64,000 nucleotides of DNA from the NCBI GenBank assembly GCA_051530055.1, contig CM121342.1:2728001-2792000 (forward strand), given 5' to 3'. This DNA comes from Neoechinorhynchus agilis (lineage: Eukaryota; Acanthocephala). The notes under the pieces are model-generated. The model searched no databases and was not told the DNA's origin. It was given only the letters and a program-made list of their open reading frames with translations. Positions 22,681 through 33,850 of this stretch are shown here, piece after piece (positions within the stretch are counted from its first letter, which is position 1; every line of letters begins with the position of its first letter). A program made the position numbers and the translations under genes.

Positions 22681-23375
22681 TTGCCCAATTGCGGAATAAA
22701 GAATCTACAACAGTCAATTTGTCGAAAGAGATAAATAAGTACTTATTTCTGTTGTAAATCAAAATCTTACACAGAATCCATCGGAAATTTCTCGTATGGA
22801 AACATTTAGATCCTTACTCAGAGATTTATGCTGCGAAACGAACAAAACTGTAACATTCTATAGGAGTATAAAATTCATTTACTTGTGAAGTTCCTCATGT
22901 AAAACACATTTAATTTATCAAAACTACTAATGTTTAATTTAAAAGTCGAAATTAATTATAAATGAAAAGATCGAATAAACAGAATAATTACAAAGATTAA
23001 AAGCGAGAGACGGTGTCCAATGATTTGACAAAATTAATTTAATTTTCCGCCATAAACAAGCAATTATTTAAATGCGTGAAAGCTTCTTAAAAATTTTAGG
23101 AATCTGCTTTTATATAGAAAATTAAATTGATTATCATTAAATTCACAACCTGGCATCTTTGGGCCCGTTAGGGATTAAGGCAAAAGGCGAAGTATTAATC
23201 AAACTTGGCTTCCATGGTAACTCGAATAATTAATGGCGCTAACCATCGATATGTAGAATGCATATTCCGACTGATGATGTTTATAGAGTTGCTTATGGAC
23301 CAAAAGATCAAAATCAAGTAAGCCTTCTATTTCGTTTAAAACCCATGGTCGCTTTCGTAGAATGAAGAATTTTTT
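22681..23375. other. AT-rich interval, no gene recognised
   Basis: Strongly AT-rich. A 61-codon minus-strand frame at 23199-23384 has a protein-like composition (RPWVLNEIEGLLDFDLL) but no recognisable match and no start codon I trust. It could be an exon of a divergent neighbour. Confidence 0.3.
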
Positions 23376-25930
23376 ATGTATCACAATAGAGATAGAAATC
23401 CTTTAAGAGCACATACTATTGGCCAAGACGAGTTGAATTGCCAATTTATTGAGAACGTTGATGCTGATGATTATGATATGATGGAGGATATAACGCTCAT
23501 TGGAACAGGTTTCTGCCAAATGTGATCTCGCTTTCAATGAAAAACGGATTAAGGTCTGAATTCGATGACAGGCATAAAAGTCATGCCCAATTTGAGGTAT
23601 CTTATATTAACCAGTAATAATATAGAGACTATCTGTGGCTTAACCGAATTGCATAATCTGAGTCTATTAGGTATTAAAAGTTTTTGGTGCCCTCAAATTA
23701 AAGAAAATCAAGACTTAAGCTACAATAAAATTTCAGAGATAAGAGGACTAGAATCAATGAAGAATCTAATTAATTTAAATCTTGCTCATAATGTTATTAA
23801 GACTGTGGATAACATTGCGCCATGCCAACACCTACGCTCTTTGAATGTATCTTTCAACAATATTTCTAACATCACCAGCGTAATTTCTCATTGGTTGCTG
23901 TCTCGCAAATCAAATTTTTTTATAGCTTTATAATATTCGAATGGTAAAAAGTCTCAATGTTTTACTTATTACGGGTAATGTGTGGCTCGAGGAAGTAGCT
24001 GATAAAAATGCTATATACGAAAATCTTAAGGATATTATATTTTGCGATATCTGTGAAAAAATTGTGAGCAAGAAAATATTTAATTATCGAATTTTAAATT
24101 TATTGAAATTTAATGAAAAAGGAACCCCTTATCGTTGTCAATCGTTCAAAACATAATTGGCAAGTTAATAAAGTAGATGTTGAGCGACACGGATCGAATT
24201 TATTTGAACCAAGAATAAAGGAAATCGACAATGATATTGTTACACCTTCAGACGAATTCGTGAAGGTTTGAGTGGTTACGATTTGCCCCAAAATAAATTA
24301 ATAAGTGATTTTAGAAATGGTCGCTAGAAAGGCTGTTAAAATTCATCAATAGCCGGGATTACATGGAAGCGGAGATTCAAGAAATTCGAAGTGAATTAAA
24401 TGACTCTGAAATGATAAGAATTTTCGATCATTTCATAACTACTGCATTGGACGTCACTCCAAGGATTTTATTGTGGACAAAAATGGTGAGAAGTATAATA
24501 TGGCCTAAGGGACCCTGTTTTGTTTTTTGTTTATACGATCCTGTGAATCATTAAATTTAATTGGTTTATAAAATATTGAAACCATTTGCTTTCGATGACC
24601 AACATGAGCATAACTAAGTTCTAAAATTACAGTGTAGTTTTAACAAATACTTTCACTTACAGTATGAACAACATTGTGTCGATGTGAGCGAAAGTCATGA
24701 ACGTACTCTGAAATCACTTCAAGACTCATATATATCAGCACTTGAAAAGGCTGCGGAGTTCATCATGTTTAGTGCTATATCCGTGAGTAGGTTCTATCGA
24801 TGAAAGTTTAATTTTTTCTATTGATAATAGGGCCAATATCCTGGGATATTTGAGATTGATGCAATCAGCGAGGATTATGAAGTCGATCAAACTGACAAGG
24901 TTAACGATTTTGAATCGATAAATAAGTTCATGGTAGGCAATGAGATTGTTATAAACGGTCTCGAAATAGGTGAACTTTTCTTGAAATATATTAGAATGAA
25001 GGCTCAGGAATTGGCAATATTAATGAAATTGACAAAAGTCGCGGAATCGACTTCTCTTATGATAACAAACACGAAGATTTTAGTAATTTTGTGTTCTCTA
25101 CTGTTCAAAACACGGTGACTGGGATTAACAATAATCTGAAGGTTAGAAATAGCTATGGTTAAATTACGACTGTCAAATTTTGATCGAATTTAAACTTTCA
25201 CATTTCGTGTCTTTAGAATGAAAACCTAGTAGGTCGTATTCTTATAAACACGTAGATATAATAGATCTTTTGGAATCGAGATTTTAGTAGCTTTGCATGG
25301 GAAAAGTTACGATCGTCGTCCGACGTTCATTATATTCGTATTTTTTCATTTCAACTAAAAAACGGGGTAAAATATTCTTCAGCCTTTATTTATTTTCCTT
25401 GACTATTTAGGATGCCCATTTGCATTTTATAGAAATGCAGTTGCAGAATCATAAAACTTACCGTAAAAGACTTCATTTCTGGGCACAGGCGGTAGGATAT
25501 CAGGTGAACCTGATGGCGAAACGCTGGAAATGGCTTAACAGTTTTATGTGGAAAAAACCTGAAAGTAAAGACGCATTGAAACTAGCAGAAAAGTATGAAG
25601 AAATTTTTTACTTCGTATATTGATTTTCGCCCTTTGTTTCCAATGCCTGAAAATCAACATAGAAATACTTTATTATTTGGAGGATATTAAAACAATCACG
25701 GCGCTTTCAAATATCCGTGCAAAATCAAATGCCTAAGCGATGGAAAGAGCCAAGTGATTTATTGGCTATACAGATGTCTGAGATTGCGAAATTTGCAGAT
25801 TGGATAATTAATCACAATCGACATTATAGCAAATTATTGAGTGATAATTGTGTTATTGAAGAATCACTGGATGACCCATTTGCAGATAACTCGTCGAAGG
25901 CTGTGTGGTTTATGAGGTTTGCTGGCTAAT
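23376..25930 (+). CDS. LRR plus coiled-coil protein, DRC3 (LRRC48)-like, many short introns
   Basis: Proposed start is ATG 23376. Exons with GT..AG introns that keep the frame: 23376-23508, 23554-23670, 23713-23879, 23926-24063, and 24122 onward (introns 45, 42, 46 and 58 bp). They encode tandem leucine-rich repeats of SDS22 type (MPNLRYLILTSNNIETICG, LSLLDLSYNKISEIRG, LINLNLAHNVIKTVDNI). Further exons near 24330-24483, 24662-24785, 24830-25130 and 25411-25620 encode helical segments. Among them YEQHCVDVSESHERTLKSL and DAHLHFIEM..RLHFWAQAV resemble the C-terminal coiled coil of the nexin-dynein regulatory complex subunit DRC3. If so, the protein works in the motile ciliary axoneme. The LRR part is solid; the DRC3 assignment is moderate. 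A last coding-like piece is at 25717-25929. The 3' end is uncertain. Confidence 0.55.
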
Positions 25931-26280
25931 CATTTTATTAGCTGAGATTTGCACTGCTAAAAACTTAATAAAGTTTATCTTTTTTTGGACAATATGATAA
26001 AATAGATCTAAGGAATTATCAAGTATAAATCGCCTTCTAAACGTTTGATAGCGCTTAAAATTATCTAAATCCCTTTTGTTGTCGAATAATTTAAAATTGT
26101 TTAGTTGCTCCTGTATGTGAAAATAATGTATTACTCTACTCTTATTATTATTATTGCAAAAGCCACATACACACAGTTAACAATTAATTAATAATAACAA
26201 TCAGTTGTCCTTGAAAGGATACAACGAGTTTTGTAGGAAGTTGATCCAGGCTAAAGGAACAAGACTGAGTGTCAAATTTG

Positions 26281-27400
26281 TCTCAAATAACTGTCTAATC
26301 GTTTTGACAAAGCTTGTAAAAATTGGACGTCGGTCACAAGCGAAGAAGCACAACGATCCGTTTACGATAGATTTCAATGACCAGTGTGAAACTGTTGGGA
26401 CAACCAAAAGGTGGCTTGAACTTTTAACCAAAGATTTAATTTTGTTAAAAGTGCTCTTCAATGAAGAGTTGTTCCAAATTCTGTGTTTCCTATATGAAAA
26501 ATCCGCAAACAAAATTTTGGTGTGCCCTTTGAAGTTACAATGTTGTTAGAAAATCATAGTTATGCATCGAGCTTCTCACCATCTCCCTGGGCAATGAAGC
26601 AAGCAATTTACATTACGATGAGATACGACTGTAATTGGCTAAAAGAACCGCTGTTCAGGGAATAAGCAGACCGTTCGCTCAAAACGAGGAAAAGAATATC
26701 GATCCTTTAACGATCCTTTGAATCTCATTCGTTGGTGAAAAAATTAACGAGCGGCATAAAGAGATTGATTCACAGGAACGTTCCAACATTACGCCGCAAC
26801 CTAACAAGGACAACGAATCACGAAGAAAAGCACCCAATGTCTCATATCGTGTCTTTTGTGTTTAAGCATTCGGGTAGCAAGGCCCAAGCTCCGGAGACTC
26901 CGACAAGGTAACTTTGCGGGATGAGTAATGTCATCGACGAAGCCACCTGTGTTCAATGCGCACAGGAACATTGAGAAGACGGAGCGGAAACGTGGCCGGC
27001 TAAACATTACTCAAAGTTCAACCCAGGTCAAGGGGTCAACCTGTCGAGTTTTGTGGGGTACCAAGCGGGAAATAAAATGGAACATTCGCTCGGGGAAGCA
27101 TTGCTCATCTCGCAAGAGGCGAAAAATGAGATAGGTAGTAAGAAGGAGACGGTCAACGTGAGACGTTTCGTTGTGCTTAACCAAAGGGACGAGTTAATCA
27201 TCTCTACGACCTTGTTCCAACTATTTTTGTAGATTGTTTTGAAAGGAACGAAGGAGTAAACGCTGAAATATTGTTCCTAAATTTTCTCTATACGGCGAGT
27301 TTTTCCCTCCTCGAGATTTACATACAAATTTTCGAGGCCTCGACCTCCTTATCAAGCATCCAAAATCCCATGTAGTAGGAGAGCTCATTTGATCCCTGGA
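26281..27400. other. Outer left-arm segment, no gene recognised
   Basis: No family is recognised. A 114-codon frame (26205-26549) lacks an ATG, and its mirror copy at 63732-63977 is cut by the window end; its residues (RWLELLTKDLILLKVLFNEE) are plausible protein but unassigned. GC content rises from about 26800 towards the Penelope-like element, so part of this could be element-derived. Confidence 0.35.
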
Positions 27401-29348
27401 CTCGTGTGAGCGGGACCATCAATTTCCGAGGTGACGCTTCACCCTGTGCGCTACTGCTCCACGGAGCTTATTAGTTGGAAGGACAGGAGCGGAGTTGCTC
27501 TTGTTCTCTTCCATTGTCCTCTCCACGTTGATGAGAAGAGTTTCCTTGATTAGAGCCTTCTTTGGAGCCCTTTCTCCGCCATTTTCACCTTCGCTCCCCC
27601 GAAGTCGATTGTGTGGTCGTTTTGCACGGCGAGGTTGAAGACGGCCGATGACACATCACTCCGTTTGAGTGCGTATTCATGCACTCTTTTCTAAATACCC
27701 TGCTTCGTTTGTCCAATATAAAGACATTGTCACAGTTTTTGCAGGCTGCAGAGTAGACCACGCAATCATTGTCCTTGAGTTGCTCTGACTTCGACTTGAA
27801 AACGCTGTTCAAATTCACCTCTGCCGGGTGGTGCGGTATGAGATTCACCGAGCTCGATTTCTTCGCCATCTAAGAGAGAATGTTGCTCATTTTTGAGGAA
27901 ATGTAATGAACTCGGATGAATCTCGTTTTCTTCTCGCTCGACTTGTCTCCTTTTCCTTCTGCATCTGTCAGTGCCTTCTTAATGGCGTAGGTAGGGTACT
28001 TAAGGTCTCTTAGTTTCCGCTCGATGATGTATTTGCTCCTTTTTGTCACATACTTGTTGCTCCCTATTTCCAGCGCTCTCCAGGATAAATTGCAGGCAGC
28101 GTTAACCTTATATCTGTCGGAGCCATGATTTTTCGGGTGAGTTGGACCCCCACTCTATACCAGGTTTGTGGAATAAAGAGGTGGTAATCGACGCTCCGTT
28201 TCGTTGCAAGTAGACGTCCAAGAAACTGATCCGCCCATTTTTGTCTTCTGGGGGTGATTGTCCACTTTATCGACGGGTTTATCGCGTTCAGCTGTTTCTC
28301 CAGCTTTATTTTGATACGCTTCTCGTTTGTGATCGCCAACACGTCGTCGACATACCTGAACCAAGCCTTGATTTGTGGGAACTTCACCAACTTTTTCGTA
28401 TTCGATCATGAAGATGCTGGCGAGTACTGGACCTAGCGGTGAGCCCATCGTCATTCCATTCGTCTGATCGTAGAACTTGTCCTCAAATACGAAAGCAGAC
28501 TTGGTAGTGCAATATTCACTTCCAACTTTGGATCCAAACCTCGATCCGCCAGTTTGTTCGCGGCTAACCTCTTCGCCTCATTTACCGGTACATTAGCGAA
28601 CAATGCGGTATCGTCTGCTGTCCAAAGGAACTGATTGCCCGTGTCGTATCCTCTTATGATTTTCACAAATCACGGACCGCCCTTGACGTAAGAGGTTGGA
28701 ATCTCGATATGGCCCTGAATTAGATTGCTGATTTCCTTTGCCAAACTATGATTGTATGATGAGTACGATGCGATAACCGACCCCGCTTTAGGATCTTCTA
28801 TTCATCTGCATTTAGTTGTCGTCGCGACCAGTTAATTACTCCGCTCCTTTGTTGTGGGTAAACACGTTTCCACACCCCCCAAGTTCCAAAGTTTTTGAGC
28901 ATGTTTTAGTCTGATCCGTTTTTTGTGTTCCCGGCACTGTTCGTTAATGTAGTTCTCCAAAAATCTGATATCCATCGCATCCAAATTCCTAATCAGCCAT
29001 TCCCAACACCGTCTTGTCCTCGCCATCCCTACACCTATACGATGTCGAGCATTTCTTATAGCGTACTTCATTATCTTTATCTCAATCTCCAGTTGTTTCT
29101 TTGAACCTTGAAATCCAATAATACCTGTCCTGACGCGAGCGCAGACCGGCACGACACATTTATTTGCTAATTAACAAAGAAGAAGACCCATGTACCTTTG
29201 GGTCTTTATAAACACTCGAGTTCTGATTTGTTAAATGAATGCAATTGTTGATTTTGGAGCTGATTACGGGTTCGATCGACTGTTCAATTCGGTCCTCGAT
29301 CGGAGAAGATGGATGAAAGCTATTCGCTAAGGAACTTGCTTTTGACAT
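27400..29348 (-). mobile_element. Penelope-like element, nearly full span, broken
   Basis: On the minus strand the parts are in the order expected of a Penelope-like element. An N-terminal basic helical region lies at about 29152-28832. It is followed by reverse transcriptase (ALFANVPVNEA, MTMGSPLGPVLASIFM, catalytic RYVDDVLAI) at about 28666-28064, a GIY-YIG-type endonuclease with CVVYSAACKNC near 27800, and a C-terminal tail at 27580-27400 (ALIKETLLINVER). The reading is interrupted several times, so it is inactive. Its 5' flank (29160-29348) carries the hairpin motif also seen at 15856. It sits against a Gypsy fossil at 29349. In the right arm only the tail survives. Confidence 0.8.
29183..29206 (-). 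other. Hairpin motif, second copy
   Basis: AAGACCC, loop ATGTACCTTT, GGGTCTT: a 7-bp stem. Relative to the 15856 copy, the third stem pair from the base has changed from G-C to A-T on both sides, a compensatory difference that keeps the fold. It lies upstream of the Penelope-like ORF on the minus strand. Confidence 0.55.
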
Positions 29349-31420
29349 TCAAAGCTGAGCGACTGGCACACTTGGCCAGCAGGTCGCATGGGGCTGCCGG
29401 AATCTTTTCCCGCCGTTTTCCACGCGTCCGCCAGGAATGAGTCGCAGGTACTCTTCCGCTTGAAACACCGCTGGGCGAAGTCTTAGCCCGATAAGCATCT
29501 CGAAATATGTTCGTAAATCGGGGGAATGATGGTAGGCCACTGGGAGCACCGTATCCTTCTTCAAGCTTCGTTTTAGTACCTCTGCGTTTATGATTCTTGA
29601 ATCATCACAATCTACCAGGTCTATCGCTTCGACACGACTTTCGACGGTTCCATCTCTCGGTTCCGGTATTCTCGACAATGCATCGGCGTACACATTTTCG
29701 TTTCCCCTGACGAATTCGATCTCATAGTTGTATTTCATCATGGCAACGGTCCATCTTCGTAGCCGATTGCTTCGTATTCTACTCAGTTCTCTTCAAGCGC
29801 CAAAAATGTGAATCAGAGGTTTATGATCGGTTCTTAAACGGAATCTCTTTCCAAATATGAAATGGTGAAATTTCTTTATACCAAATAGAATCGTAGCGGC
29901 TTCCTTGTCAATTGTAGCATAAAATTCTTTTCAACTGGTGATAAGGTTCCTGATGCGTATGCCACTGGTTTCTACTCGTTTTCGTACTGCTGCAGGAGCA
30001 CAGCACCGAACCCTGATTCACTGGCATCGTACGCCACCATCACCTCATTTTCAAGTGCATACGGAATGAGCTCTTTTGGACTTCGCATAAGCTCCCTAAC
30101 TCTGTCGAAGGCAGTTTGTGCTCGAGTAGACTATTTCCTGTTCGCATTCGGGCTAGCCAACGCGTGGAGTGGACTGCATATTGCATGTAGCTGAGGCAAG
30201 AATCGTTCATGGTAACCTACGGCCCCAAGAAAAGCCCTTAGCTGTTTCTTCGATGTCGGTGATGGACAATTTATCATTGATTACAATTTCGTCTTTTGCG
30301 CACTTATAGTCTCGGCTCGCCAATTCATTCCCAATATCTTCATGCTTTCCTCCATAAATCTGCATTTTTCTATTTTTAGCGTCAGCCCGGCGACTTCTAG
30401 ACGACTTAATACTCTTCTCAAGTTTGATAAGTGATTTTTATCGTTTTCTCCACTGATCACTTTATCATCAAGGTAGACCGCCATATTCGGTATTCTGTCG
30501 AGTAGGTGGTTCATAAATCATTGAAAGATGAATTGAGCGGTGTTGATTCCAAAAGGAAGCCTGGTGGACTGATAGAACCCCATTGGTGTTAAGATCGTCA
30601 ACAATTTCTGGGACTTCTGCCCCACTGCAAGCTGCAGATATGCTTCCTTGATATCCAGCTTGCTGCATTTTTCTCTTTTGCCACTTTGTACAGCACGTCC
30701 TCTAGCTTGGGAATTATCCAACCGTCCTTACTCAGCGCCTCCTTTAGCGTTATACGAAAATCTCCGCATAATCTTATTTTGTTCTCGCCTTTCCGGACTC
30801 CTACACTAGGTCGATCTTTCTTAACACTCCCATTCCTTCTAACCTTGTTGAGATCTTCTTTTAACGCTTAAATCGTCTTCATGTCCGTCATCAACTCTTC
30901 TTGACGAGGTTCTTCGCTTGTCATCAATTTTTGGTCATCTTCTATAGATATAGTTTTTGTATCGATCGCAATTTCTTCGTTCCCTCGATGTCCGATAGTC
31001 CCTAATTGCGCGCGACTTCGACTATTTTCTGCCGCCCAGCCTACCGAAACAAATCTTGTACCAAGAGTATCGATGTGATTACCATTGTAAGTTCTGAGCC
31101 TCAGACCCTTCCTTAGCGTTTTGGAACATAACTTTTTCCATATTCGCAGTGGAATTACCGATACGCCGGCCGCGGTATCATATTCGAATTCAACTAACTT
31201 CCCCTCGACTCTTACAATCACGGTGATCTTTTGATTGCTTCCAATCGCGTTGATACCACGAATTACTTCATCGTCTTCTTTGTCGAATTGTTTCGTGACC
31301 GCTGTCTTAAATTTATTGCAAAATGACCAACTTTCCCGCAACGATAGCATCTACTATTTCTACCCAATCACTGATTATAACGCGCCCTGCGCGTCACGAT
31401 CGATCACTCTATAACAGGCT
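29349..31420 (-). mobile_element. Ty3/Gypsy fossil, left arm
   Basis: Parts of an LTR-retrotransposon pol in order on the minus strand: zinc-knuckle and aspartic-protease region (about 31350-30868, with FEYDTAAGVSVIPL), reverse transcriptase (about 30721-30281, with LDIKEAYLQLAVG and AVYLDDKVISG), and RNase H (to 29349, with EFVRGNENVYADALSRIPEP). No LTRs or integrase are recognised. It is broken in roughly four or five places. The same fossil, at the same relative position, is in the right arm, so it predates the palindrome. Confidence 0.85.
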
Positions 31421-31456
31421 GGATCCTTTTTGTACTGCTTCACGGACTCAGTCATC

Positions 31457-32167
31457 ATGCGCAGTTTTCGTTCTGACGGAAAAAGCGTATTTAGTAGTGA
31501 ACACCCTTCGAAACCTCCTGATCCTTCTGATGATCATGGAGGCTTTGTTCTGAAGAAGCGAGAGCAGCTACTCTCTAATCTCGAGCTACAACAATCACAA
31601 GTCCTGGGAAACAACTTCCAGTCGACATCATCAAAACAAATTCCAATATCAAATTACTTGTCTTCACCGACAAAAAAATGGCCATACATAGCTATCTTCA
31701 AATCAAAACCAACCCTTCCCAAACAAATCATGTACGATCAAATAGTAAGCCCTTGGACTCGTTCTTTTAAAAACGATGGCATTAAAAGAATCGATCACTT
31801 AACATATTTCGCCGGCACGCTTAGAATTGATATGGTGTCACATACTTGGTTGGAAAAATTGGTCAACTTCTCTATTTCTAATCTTCCCAAGGAAGTGTAT
31901 GATGTTTCATATAGCTCTCAAAAAGTACAATTTCTGGTGAAAGGAATTGATCCTTCAATCACCAATGAAGAGCGGGAAGATTTCGAGCAATCGTTCAATT
32001 GTAAGATCAAGTTTTTTCGTAATTCAAGGAGCACAGGTCAACCCATCTCGATTGCCATGGTGGAGGGACAAAGACAAGTTCGCGACGACTTATGCACACA
32101 ACAATTTTGCTCGTTCAATTGCTTTGAAATTAACTTTGCGATGAAGTCGTGGCAACGAATCAATTAA
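31457..32167 (+). CDS. Unrecognised protein with gag/ORF1-like RRM fold region (left arm)
   Basis: ATG 31457 opens a 236-codon frame directly beside the Gypsy fossil and upstream of the kinase. The C-terminal half (VQFLVKGIDPSITNEERED, then GQPISIAMVEGQRQVRDDL, then CFEINFA) follows the pattern of the RRM-like domain found in retroelement ORF1/Gag proteins, where such domains bind nucleic acid. No zinc knuckle follows. It is intact in both arms with only 4 amino-acid differences, which is surprising beside a broken fossil. It could be a co-opted retroelement gene or a host gene with a coincidental match. Confidence 0.45.
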   Translation: MRSFRSDGKSVFSSEHPSKPPDPSDDHGGFVLKKREQLLSNLELQQSQVLGNNFQSTSSKQIPISNYLSSPTKKWPYIAIFKSKPTLPKQIMYDQIVSPWTRSFKNDGIKRIDHLTYFAGTLRIDMVSHTWLEKLVNFSISNLPKEVYDVSYSSQKVQFLVKGIDPSITNEEREDFEQSFNCKIKFFRNSRSTGQPISIAMVEGQRQVRDDLCTQQFCSFNCFEINFAMKSWQRIN

Positions 32168-32215
32168 AGCTGACTTTCTACTTGTTTGTTAGCTTCACCT
32201 CACAGAGATCATCTG

Positions 32216-33262
32216 ATGTCAATGATTCCAAATGAAGTTCGTGATTGGACATTTTTTGTGAGCTTCGACAGCTTTTACACTTACGCTAGCATGTATTTTC
32301 GCCATAAATTCAATAAACCTTCGCCGTCTCCAAATTTCGACACCAGTGATATTGTCCTTCAAACGACCATTGGTCGGGGTGCTTTTGGTTTAGTCGCTGT
32401 TGGTACCAAAGATCACGACCACTTTGCCGTCAAAATTTTTGAGAAGAAATATCTTGTCCATACCAGGCAAACGAAGCGAACCATCTACGAAAAAGCAATG
32501 CTAAGCAGTATATTTCATTCAAATATTGTCGAATTCTTGGGATCCTATAAGGACAGTGGCCATTTGTACATTGTAATGAAGTTAATTCCGACCGGTGATT
32601 TGTACGAACATTTGCGTTCAAAACGAAGATTTAATGAAGACGAAAGTAGATTGATTATAGCACAGATTATTCTCGTCTTCGATTACTTGCATCGAATTAA
32701 TGTTACTCATAAGGATATCAAAGCTGAGAATATTTTGGTAGAAGACAGCGGCTATGTCAAAGTAACGGACTTCGGATTCGCTAAATTCCTGAACGAGAGA
32801 GCAATAACTATTTGTGGAACTCCAGAATACATGGCCCCAGAAGTTTCCGGACGACTTGGATATACAACAAGTTGCGATTGGTGGTTTCTTGGCGCTTTGT
32901 CCTACGAGCTCAATGCAGGTTACACACCGTTTGTGGCATCAGATGGAATGAGGATCATAGCTAAAGCTCAATCCGGGAGGTTTAAAGTTCCTGAACATTT
33001 CTCATCGGAGCTCAAGGATCTCGTCGTCGGACTTTTGAAAGTTAATCCAGATAGGCGATATGGATGCGGAAAGGGTGGAATCGATCATATTAAAGCTCAT
33101 AAATTCTTTAAAGTGATTGACTGGTGGAATCTGTTCCAACGAAAGGTTGCCATGATCTATAAACCTGCTATTAATCCGGCCGTAAACAAACCGAAGTCAC
33201 CGCTCGCCTCCTTGACAAATCCTCCTAGTGACCGGTACGGTAGCTTATTTGACGAATTTTAG
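32216..33262 (+). CDS. PKA-like AGC kinase, left-arm copy (348 aa)
   Basis: Start chosen at the first ATG (32216), which gives 348 aa, close to the 350 aa of PKA catalytic subunits and with almost identical residue numbering. Visible motifs: glycine loop GRGAFG (53-58), catalytic Lys73 (FAVKIF), Glu92, catalytic loop HKDIKAEN (165-172), DFG (185-187), activation-loop Thr198 in ITICGTPEYMAPE, and a terminal FDEF matching PKA's FxxF. The product should phosphorylate Ser/Thr substrates; cAMP control is inferred only. Position 166 is Lys where most kinases have Arg (HRD/YRD), which normally contacts the phosphothreonine. In this arm the conserved DWWSLG reads DWWFLG and the following Val is Ala, so this copy is the more derived. 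No introns are seen. Confidence 0.85.
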   Translation: MSMIPNEVRDWTFFVSFDSFYTYASMYFRHKFNKPSPSPNFDTSDIVLQTTIGRGAFGLVAVGTKDHDHFAVKIFEKKYLVHTRQTKRTIYEKAMLSSIFHSNIVEFLGSYKDSGHLYIVMKLIPTGDLYEHLRSKRRFNEDESRLIIAQIILVFDYLHRINVTHKDIKAENILVEDSGYVKVTDFGFAKFLNERAITICGTPEYMAPEVSGRLGYTTSCDWWFLGALSYELNAGYTPFVASDGMRIIAKAQSGRFKVPEHFSSELKDLVVGLLKVNPDRRYGCGKGGIDHIKAHKFFKVIDWWNLFQRKVAMIYKPAINPAVNKPKSPLASLTNPPSDRYGSLFDEF

Positions 33263-33621
33263 CCAATAAAACTTTATATTATTTTCCGATTGTGCGATGG
33301 GCTAACGTTCCTTATTCAAAAAGACGCTGTACTCCTTCCACGCAATTTTTGACTAATAATATTAATTTTTTGCATAAACTCGCTGAATTTGAGATTTCTT
33401 TAAATAATATCAAGGAGCTCGAACAGAGGAGAACCGCTTGTAACCTTCCTGTGCTTTGAAAATCGCTACAATTCTATTATCGCCATTTTCGACTTAGAAA
33501 AAACGCGACATGCAAATTGCGATAAGTTGAGGCGAATTGTTTTTTATTTATTTTACTTGCACTCGGTATCGTTGATGATAAGAGGAAACGTTAGAGCTGT
33601 AAGCGTTAAAGTGAGGATCTC

Positions 33622-33700
33622 CACCTTTGTCAGCTTCGACAGCTTTTACACTTACGCTTGCATGTATTTTCCTTATAAATCAAATAAACCCTCGAAAAGT
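33622..33700 (+). repeat. Partial duplicate of the kinase 5' coding segment (left)
   Basis: Some 75 bp read FVSFDSFYTYACMYF and then YKSNKPS, almost the same as kinase residues 14-34 at about 32255-32330. It lies 360 bp downstream of the kinase stop codon inside a 61-codon frame (33527-33712). It could be an alternative exon, a relic of a second kinase gene, or a conserved non-coding duplicate. The mirror copy in the right arm is unchanged in this stretch. Confidence 0.75.
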
Positions 33701-33850
33701 GCTTTTGTCTAACTAAACTTTCACTACAAAAAATGCTTAAAAAGGAGAAGTTGGAACCATAAGTACGAGAAGGGATTCGTAAATCGAAATTGTCATGTAC
33801 ATTTATTATATGTAAGCATTGCTTCAAAGAATCAAATAAATTAAAAAATA

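Noticed and set aside
27539-29454. Recent insertion of the Penelope-like element into the left arm only
   Set aside because: The right arm still carries the element's tail, so the element predates the arms.
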